A stretch of 11,652 bases of DNA from Candidatus Methanodesulfokora sp. Lineage in GTDB: Archaea; Korarchaeota; Korarchaeia; Korarchaeales; Korarchaeaceae. The stretch is from the NCBI GenBank assembly GCA_023269865.1, contig JAGDWR010000082.1:32001-43652 (forward strand), given 5' to 3'. Positions 7,436-11,652 of this stretch are shown piece by piece (positions within the stretch are counted from its first letter, which is position 1; each line of letters begins with the position of its first letter). A program made the position numbers and the translations under genes. The notes under the pieces are model-generated. The model searched no databases. It saw only the letters and a list, made by a program, of their open reading frames with translations, and was not told the DNA's origin.

Positions 7436-7440
7436 TTTTT
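7436..7440 (+). terminator. Possible T-tract terminator of nrdJ
   Basis: CCTTTTTCC gives a T5 run 24 bases after the nrdJ stop codon. Archaeal termination can use a short T-run alone, so this could end some transcripts. A second set of T-runs lies at 7611-7625. Confidence 0.35.
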
Positions 7441-7610
7441 CCTGTTCCCAGGATATCTTGCTATCCACTTTATCCTGCTAAGTCCATTCTCTTCAGGTGA
7501 GCCTTTCCACGACTTAAATCAGAGCTTCCAGCGTTTAGCTAGCTTTACGCCTCATCTGCTGGTTCGAGGGGCTCACAGTTCCTCCATCTCATTAACGCAT
7601 GGACTAAGCC
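7440..7610. ncRNA. Candidate structured RNA, strand unresolved
   Basis: Nested inverted repeats are visible. An outer helix pairs 7477-7487 with 7599-7609 (10 of 11 positions). A middle helix pairs 7497-7503 with 7570-7576 (7 of 7). An inner helix pairs CCAGC 7528-7532 with GCTGG 7558-7562. A neighbouring small hairpin pairs 7440-7444 with 7449-7453. On plus, the middle helix extends to 11 pairs through two G-U wobbles and T-runs follow the outer helix. On minus, the small hairpin gains a GGAA (GNRA) loop, and a TATA-like TTAAATTA (7641-7634) would start transcription near 7612, at the foot of the outer helix. I do not recognise an RNA family; RNase P, SRP, 5S and tRNA marks were looked for and not found. 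Confidence 0.4.
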
Positions 7611-7684
7611 TTTTCACTACTTTTTGGAACATCTAATTTAAGGTTGAATATTCTTTTTAATCTCTATATTTAAACTTCATTCAT

Positions 7685-7708
7685 CCCAGAGCTCTAACTC
7701 TGGGTTTT
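7685..7708 (+). terminator. Hairpin plus T4, terminator-like
   Basis: CCCAGAG (7685-7691), a six-base loop and CTCTGGG (7698-7704) form a perfect 7-bp stem followed directly by TTTT. The T-run makes it a plus-strand terminator in form. A second TCTGGG at 7708-7713 could compete for the same 5' strand. It would block plus-strand transcripts, from nrdJ or a small RNA, before they run into gdhA. Confidence 0.55.
7688..7702 (+). repeat. Direct repeat copy 2 (AGAGCTCTAACTCTG)
   Basis: 14 of 15 bases match 7411-7425. This copy forms most of the loop and one arm of the 7685-7704 hairpin. Confidence 0.5.
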
Positions 7709-7728
7709 CTGGGCACCCATTTTATAAG

Positions 7729-7751
7729 AAAAAAGAAGAGAAGGATAAAAA
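7729..7751 (-). terminator. T-rich terminator of gdhA
   Basis: Read on minus, the stop codon of gdhA is followed at once by T5 (7751-7747) and then by T6 (7734-7729). There is no stem, which is normal for intrinsic archaeal termination. Confidence 0.6.
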
Positions 7752-7752
7752 T

Positions 7753-9021
7753 TTAGGGCCAGATGCCCCTTAGCTCCATGGCTCTTACGACTCTCTTCAC
7801 TGCAAGAGCCAGGGCTGCTGTCCTCATGTCCACCTTGAGCTCCTTGTGCATGTTGTACACATCGTTAAAGGACTTTGCCATCCTAGCCCTGAGCTTTTTC
7901 CTCACTGTCTCTATGTCCCACCACTCCCTGGTCCTGGCCTGAATCCACTCATAGTAGCTTACTGTCACTCCACCTGCGTTTGATAGTATATCAGGCACTA
8001 TTGTTACACCTCTCTCGTGGAGTATATCATCAGCTTCAGGTGTTGTCGGACCATTTGCAGCCTCTACTATAAGTCTTGCCTTTATGTTGTCAGCATTCTT
8101 GTCAGTTATCACATTTTCCACAGCTGCAGGTATCAGAACATCCACATCAAGTTCCAAAAGCTTTTCATTGGCCTTTACTGGATCTTTATCAAGAAGAGTA
8201 GAGCCCGGGAAGCCAGCAACGGATCCCGTCTTCTGCTTATGCTCCAATACCTTGTCAGGATCTAGACCATCCGGATTGTATATTGCTCCCTTTGTATCGC
8301 TCACAGCGACTACTTTCATTCCAAGCTCGTGCATGAACTTAGCTGAGAAGTATCCAGCATTCCCATATCCCTGTATGGCTGCTTTTGACTTCTTCGGATC
8401 TATTTTCATCACTCTAATTGCCTCCTCTGTCACATACTGAAGCCCTCTTGCTGTGGCTTCTTCTCTTCCCTCGCTTCCTCCAAGCTCAAGAGGCTTTCCT
8501 GTTATCACACCAGGCTCAGGATACCCTTTTATCATGCTATATGTGTCCATTATCCAGGCCATAGTCTGTGGATTTGTGTAAACATCTGGTGCTGGTATGT
8601 CGATATCAACTCCTATTATTGGAGCTATTTCATACGCATACCTTCTCGTTAGCCTCTCGAGCTCAGCCTTGCTGAGCTTAGTTGGATCAACTCTTACTCC
8701 TCCCTTAGCTCCTCCATAGGGTAAATCCACAACGGCTGTCTTCCAGGTCATCCACATAGCTAGTGCCTTTACCTCATCCACATCTGTGTTTGGATGATAT
8801 CTTATACCTCCCTTGCACGGGCCTCTTGCATCATTGTGCTGTACTCTCCATCCAACGAACACTTTTATTGAGCCATCATCCATCCTGACAGGAAGTTCCA
8901 CCTCCAGAACTCTTTTTGGATGTGCTAGAATCTGGTGATAGCCTGGATCCAGGTTTATGGCCTTTGCAGCTTTATCCAACTGTTTCAGGGCATTCAACCA
9001 AGGATTTAACTTTTCCGCCAT
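7753..9021 (-). CDS. gdhA: Glutamate dehydrogenase (NAD(P)-dependent)
   Basis: Interconverts glutamate with 2-oxoglutarate and ammonia in the cytosol, normally as a hexamer. The 422-residue length is that of archaeal hexameric enzymes. The substrate domain shows GPCKGGIRYHP (K70), the catalytic lysine in PYGGAKGG (K106) and the acid in PAPDVYTN (D146). The dinucleotide domain has GYGNAG (218-223) and SDTKG (241-245) at the end of the second strand. NILSNAGGV-type text (DILSNAGGVTVSYYEW) closes the active site. Coenzyme choice cannot be read safely. The start at 9021 is supported by GAGGGG at 9033-9028 and an upstream TATA-like tract. It is divergent from the PgsC/PgsB-like operon across 162 bases, which may link glutamate supply with glutamate polymerisation. 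Confidence 0.95.
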   Translation of the reverse strand: MAEKLNPWLNALKQLDKAAKAINLDPGYHQILAHPKRVLEVELPVRMDDGSIKVFVGWRVQHNDARGPCKGGIRYHPNTDVDEVKALAMWMTWKTAVVDLPYGGAKGGVRVDPTKLSKAELERLTRRYAYEIAPIIGVDIDIPAPDVYTNPQTMAWIMDTYSMIKGYPEPGVITGKPLELGGSEGREEATARGLQYVTEEAIRVMKIDPKKSKAAIQGYGNAGYFSAKFMHELGMKVVAVSDTKGAIYNPDGLDPDKVLEHKQKTGSVAGFPGSTLLDKDPVKANEKLLELDVDVLIPAAVENVITDKNADNIKARLIVEAANGPTTPEADDILHERGVTIVPDILSNAGGVTVSYYEWIQARTREWWDIETVRKKLRARMAKSFNDVYNMHKELKVDMRTAALALAVKRVVRAMELRGIWP

Positions 9022-9027
9022 AACAAT

Positions 9028-9069
9028 CCCCTCTTAGGGCCAAGAAACTAGTACCCTATAACTTAAAAA
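9028..9069 (-). promoter_or_regulatory. Promoter and ribosome binding site of gdhA
   Basis: On minus, TTTTTAAG (9069-9062) is a plausible TATA box that would start transcription near 9040. GAGGGG (9033-9028) lies six bases before ATG 9021 as a ribosome binding site. A short leader of about 19 bases results. Confidence 0.5.
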
Positions 9070-9157
9070 TTTTTCCTTAGATGGGCTTACCAAATTTATT
9101 TTTTCACTAAAGTCTTTTTACATTTTTCTCAGAATAGGACAAATCTATGATAGATAC

Positions 9158-9170
9158 CGTAAAATACAGG
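9158..9170 (+). promoter_or_regulatory. TATA-like element of the pgsC/pgsB-like operon
   Basis: CGTAAAATACAGG has an AT core at 9160-9168 whose centre is about 26 bp before ATG 9190. This favours a leaderless start at 9190, with 9184 as the alternative. No ribosome binding site is seen ahead of either ATG. Confidence 0.4.
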
Positions 9171-9183
9171 CTCCCCTTTCTGG

Positions 9184-9618
9184 ATGATCATGCTGTCCGA
9201 GTACTTGTTGATGCTGCTGGCGACATCAGCATCATACTTAGCTTACAGAAAATGGAACATAAGAAATATGGTGCCATATCCCGTTGTTGGAGCTGCGTAT
9301 TCACTTGGAAAACCTATTTTCGGTGCTATTTTCCTGCTATCATTCCTTTTCTCCCTTGCAATTGGAGAAATAGTTTTCAGAAAATTCCTCATGTATGGCA
9401 TGAGAGTGTTTCACATGCAAGTTGTCCTGTCAGCCACGTTTATGCTCCCTTACTCGATAGCGACATCGGATCCTATCTCCCTGTTTCTGGGCATGCTTTC
9501 TGGACAGATGGCATATGATGCCCATTCCAGCAGGGATCAAGTTAAAACAACAATTCTTTTCATGGCAACTTTCCTCTTGCTCTACTTTCTATACTTTCTA
9601 GCGAGGATGTTTCCATGA
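9184..9618 (+). CDS. pgsC: PgsC/CapC-like membrane protein (poly-gamma-glutamate synthesis)
   Basis: A 144-residue, very hydrophobic protein with about five membrane segments (about 5-20, 32-50, 50-66, 78-93 with 97-110, and 122-140). Its length matches bacterial PgsC/CapC (about 149). Features recalled from that family are seen in the same order: a proline-led segment running into SLGKPIF (compare NQPVF), a long hydrophobic stretch, then RKFLMYGMRVF (66-76; compare SKFMILYGRRKF), and a late loop before the last membrane helix. In bacteria PgsC is the membrane partner of the ligase PgsB. The next gene here is PgsB-like and overlaps by four bases (ATGA), which strongly supports the pairing. 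The frame is closed by stops upstream, so the start is 9184 or 9190. Similarity is remote; the call leans on context. Confidence 0.7.
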   Translation: MIMLSEYLLMLLATSASYLAYRKWNIRNMVPYPVVGAAYSLGKPIFGAIFLLSFLFSLAIGEIVFRKFLMYGMRVFHMQVVLSATFMLPYSIATSDPISLFLGMLSGQMAYDAHSSRDQVKTTILFMATFLLLYFLYFLARMFP

Positions 9619-10631
9619 GAATATCAGTATCTGGGACAAGGGGCAAAACAACAACAGTTAACATGCTGCATGATGTGATAAAATCCAGAGGATTGAAAGT
9701 TTTATCGAAAACCACTGGAGAGAAAGCTGTTATAAGGGACGATATCGAAAGGGAGATATTGAAGAGACCCAGGTCTGTTTTATACGAAAATTTGGATATT
9801 ATTAAATCAAACTACGATGTCATAATAATAGAGAATCAGGCAATAACTCCTTATACAATGAAAGCGTTCAACATGATGGTAAAGCCTGAGGTTATCATTA
9901 TAACAAATGTGAGGCTGGATCACACCGAGTTCCTAGGGGAAAGCAGAGAGGAAATAGCTAAATCTTTCTGTTCCTCCTTTGTTAAATCAGTAAAAACTGT
10001 GATAAGTGGGGAGAGAAAGCCGGAGATAGAGGAAATACTGATGAAGGGGGCTGGGAAAGTGGGGGCTGACTATATAAAAGCTGAGAATTATGAAATTCCT
10101 GGTTCTGAAGCTGTTGGAATAACAGAAGCTGTTTTATATCATTTCTTTGGCGAGAAAATGGATTACAACGAGAGAAATAATTTGTTGAGGAAACTTGACG
10201 ATATTTTCAGCGCTAAGAGAAGTGGGGATCTTTTTTGGTACAACGGAGCTAAGATAAACGATCCTGATAGCGCTGAGATCGTCCTGAACTACCTAAGAAA
10301 AAAATATAACATGGATGTGGTAATATCTGCTAACTTAAGAGGGGACAGGAGGGATAGAACTGCTGTTTTCTCCTCTTTCTTCAGGAACTTATCAAAACTG
10401 GATTGGATAAGAAGGATATTTGTGAGTGGTCCGGGATCAGGTTCGATAACTAAGCTAATAGGAGAGAAAGGCGTTAAGGTCAAGGAGGATCCCGCATCGG
10501 CTCATGAGATGATAAACTTTGCCACAAGAGATGGACTTATGCTTGTTCTTCTTGTTAATAGAAGGACTAAAATGGCGGATATTCTCATAGAAAAGCTTTC
10601 AAGAGGCTGGGAATCAAGCTTGGGAACTTAA
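9615..10631 (+). CDS. pgsB: PgsB/CapB-like Mur-ligase-family amide ligase (poly-gamma-glutamate synthase type)
   Basis: An ATP-dependent ligase of the Mur family, 338 residues. Seen in order: P-loop VSGTRGKTTT (5-14; K11), KTTG (32-35, the KTTGT element typical of CapB), ENQAITP (73-79, in place of SECMAV), NVRLDHTEFLG (98-108, Mg and nucleotide site), INDPDSAEIVLN (214-225) and NLRGDRRDR (240-248, compare NCRADRVDR). These match PgsB/CapB better than the MurC-F or folylpolyglutamate enzymes, which carry larger third domains. Bacterial PgsB is about 390 residues with an N-terminal membrane helix; this protein starts directly at the P-loop strand, so it is soluble and would need the PgsC-like partner for the membrane. 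Expected reaction is ATP-driven joining of glutamate through gamma-carboxyl groups, but another amino acid is possible. Its last 47 bases overlap the convergent reductase gene. Confidence 0.8.
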   Translation: MRISVSGTRGKTTTVNMLHDVIKSRGLKVLSKTTGEKAVIRDDIEREILKRPRSVLYENLDIIKSNYDVIIIENQAITPYTMKAFNMMVKPEVIIITNVRLDHTEFLGESREEIAKSFCSSFVKSVKTVISGERKPEIEEILMKGAGKVGADYIKAENYEIPGSEAVGITEAVLYHFFGEKMDYNERNNLLRKLDDIFSAKRSGDLFWYNGAKINDPDSAEIVLNYLRKKYNMDVVISANLRGDRRDRTAVFSSFFRNLSKLDWIRRIFVSGPGSGSITKLIGEKGVKVKEDPASAHEMINFATRDGLMLVLLVNRRTKMADILIEKLSRGWESSLGT

Positions 10632-11652
10632 ACATAACCCATTTTATGAAATCCTTGAACTGGATTTTTCCAGCAGAAGCCCAGGTGAACCTCTCAGCTA
10701 TTTCCTCCTTGTCCACCATGATCAGGAAGAACTTCTTCATCCTGGGGAGAACTATGGATGCAACTTTTCTCCTGAGGGATAAATCCTCTATGACGGGTTT
10801 CATCAGATATTCATAGCTTTTTCCCTCAGTTAGTGCTCTTGCAACCTCCACTGCACTTCTCATTCCATAGTATATACCCTCTCCAGTCATGGGGTCAGCT
10901 AAACCTGCTATATCTCCAACTAGAAAAGCACCTTCTGCCTCCAACTTTCTATTTCCTGCTATCGGTATTATGCCAGCAGAGATTCCATCAGAGCCGAACA
11001 TCTCCTGAAATCTTCTCTTTATCACAGCTGGATGTGATAGCCCTCCAACTCCAACACTAGCGCTTCCATTCCTTGGAAAGACCCATCCATATCCCATATC
11101 CACGGCATCCATCCTGAACTCTATGTCCTTAAAATCTCCCTTTCTCTCAGCCTCTAACGCAAATATAACCTCATTCTTTGGCCAGAAATCCCTTATACCG
11201 AGCTTTCTTGACACAAAAGGAATGGCACCCTCTGCTATCACGAGCTTCTCAGCTTCAATTCTCGACCCTGCTATGATCTCAAAAGCTCCCTCCCTTCTCC
11301 TCACCTCTGTTATTGAAATTCCATCTATGAAATGAGCTCCAGAGGAGACAGCAATATCCGCTAAGCTTTTATCAAACGAGCTCCTGTTTGTAGTTGATAT
11401 GACCCATGGATCCATTTCCACCTCTATTTCTCTACCGTAGCCCATCACTTTTACCCTCTCGAACACCCTCTCGATCGGAAGCTCGCTGATCTCTATTCCT
11501 ATGTATTTAAGCAAGCCCTCAACTTTGTACGTAAGGCCTCCTGCACACGTTTTTTTCCTGGGAAATTTTTTCCTGTCCAAGAGCACTGTCTTATATCCCT
11601 TTTCAGCAAGAATATAAGCTGCTACTGAGCCTGATGGTCCTGCTCCTATCAC
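10585..11652 (-). CDS. FAD-dependent geranylgeranyl reductase family protein (5' end outside window)
   Basis: An oxidoreductase of the family that saturates the isoprenoid chains of archaeal ether lipids (digeranylgeranylglycerophospholipid reductase) or related polyprenyl substrates. The N-terminal FAD motif IGAGPSG with LLDRKKFPRKKTCAGGL (glycine loop plus the family's R-K-CGG region) is followed by a middle substrate domain with GYGWVFPRNG, and the second FAD motif FLVGDIAGLADPMTGEGIYYG. The C-terminus (about 315-355) is basic and hydrophobic, perhaps for membrane contact. The first codon in the window (GTG, 11652-11650) reads as an internal Val of the opening strand, and a few residues are missing beyond the edge. 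At least 355 residues are visible, near full length. Its lipid substrate cannot be named from sequence. It converges on and overlaps the PgsB-like gene by 47 bp. Confidence 0.85.
   Translation of the reverse strand: MIGAGPSGSVAAYILAEKGYKTVLLDRKKFPRKKTCAGGLTYKVEGLLKYIGIEISELPIERVFERVKVMGYGREIEVEMDPWVISTTNRSSFDKSLADIAVSSGAHFIDGISITEVRRREGAFEIIAGSRIEAEKLVIAEGAIPFVSRKLGIRDFWPKNEVIFALEAERKGDFKDIEFRMDAVDMGYGWVFPRNGSASVGVGGLSHPAVIKRRFQEMFGSDGISAGIIPIAGNRKLEAEGAFLVGDIAGLADPMTGEGIYYGMRSAVEVARALTEGKSYEYLMKPVIEDLSLRRKVASIVLPRMKKFFLIMVDKEEIAERFTWASAGKIQFKDFIKWVMFKFPSLIPSLLKAFL

Larger units (their letters stand above)
7413..7752. other. Non-coding gap between convergent nrdJ and gdhA
   Basis: No convincing reading frame is seen on either strand in these 340 bases. 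The stretch holds a T5 tract soon after the nrdJ stop, nested inverted repeats (7440-7609) that could fold as an RNA, an AT-rich block (7611-7680), a strong hairpin with T4 (7685-7708), and T-tracts on the minus strand after gdhA. No tRNA could be built from the GGTTCGAGG at 7561-7569, because its T-arm does not pair. Confidence 0.6.

Noticed and set aside
7555..7580. GGTTCGAGG resembling a tRNA T-arm
   Set aside because: The five bases on each side of the loop do not pair, and no acceptor, D or anticodon arm can be built on either strand.
7413..7752. A cobalamin riboswitch or other known regulatory RNA linked to the B12-dependent RNR
   Set aside because: The region lies after, not before, nrdJ, and no B12-box-like sequence was seen.
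8017..8440. Plus-strand frames within glutamate dehydrogenase
   Set aside because: They are antisense to a complete, motif-bearing gdhA and show no independent promoter or domain.
9147..9518. A 123-residue frame beginning upstream of the PgsC-like gene
   Set aside because: It lies in another frame over the membrane protein gene, has irregular cysteine/tryptophan-rich composition and no family features; the PgsC-like frame has coherent membrane helices and overlaps its partner by ATGA.
1..11652. CRISPR array, insertion sequence or integration site
   Set aside because: No regularly spaced repeats, transposase-like frames or terminal inverted repeats with target duplications were seen; the intein is the only mobile element supported.

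Overview
The window reads as chromosomal DNA of an archaeon, probably a thermophile. Genes are preceded by archaeal TATA boxes placed about 25 bp before the start codon, several with almost no leader. Arginine is written mostly as AGA/AGG. A geranylgeranyl-reductase-type flavoprotein of archaeal lipid metabolism is present, and an intein sits in a B12-type ribonucleotide reductase. A TACK-group (Thermoproteota/Korarchaeota-like) host fits the style, but I cannot fix the lineage by reading alone. All family assignments are from motif recognition and memory; no search was run.

Layout. (1) Bases 1-720: a decayed or unusual MNT/HEPN-type pair. The nucleotidyltransferase-like protein has lost its catalytic motif. 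The HEPN gene is split by a one-base shift at an A5 run, which puts its RX4H motif out of frame. (2) Bases 765-3506: a HAD phosphatase (minus) and a SLOG/LOG-like protein (plus) diverge from one central TATA box whose centre is about 25 bp from both start codons. A TrzA/MtaD-type amidohydrolase (minus) converges on the SLOG gene. (3) Bases 3657-7412: a class II ribonucleotide reductase carrying a 394-residue intein inserted immediately before the catalytic Cys of its NPCGE motif. (4) Bases 7413-7752: a non-coding stretch between convergent genes, with nested long-range inverted repeats that look like a structured RNA, and a strong hairpin followed by T4. (5) Bases 7753-9021: glutamate dehydrogenase (minus). 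(6) Bases 9184-10631: a two-gene operon, overlapping by ATGA, that resembles PgsC/CapC and PgsB/CapB of poly-gamma-glutamate synthesis. (7) Bases 10585-11652: an FAD-dependent geranylgeranyl reductase family gene (minus), cut by the window end and overlapping the tail of the PgsB-like gene by 47 bp.

How they may work together. Glutamate dehydrogenase makes glutamate and sits divergent to a PgsC/PgsB-like pair that would polymerise or ligate glutamate at the membrane. This is the most suggestive functional grouping and the best candidate for an under-described system. The phosphatase, SLOG protein, amidohydrolase and ribonucleotide reductase could all touch nucleotide metabolism, but they are separately transcribed and this link is only inference.
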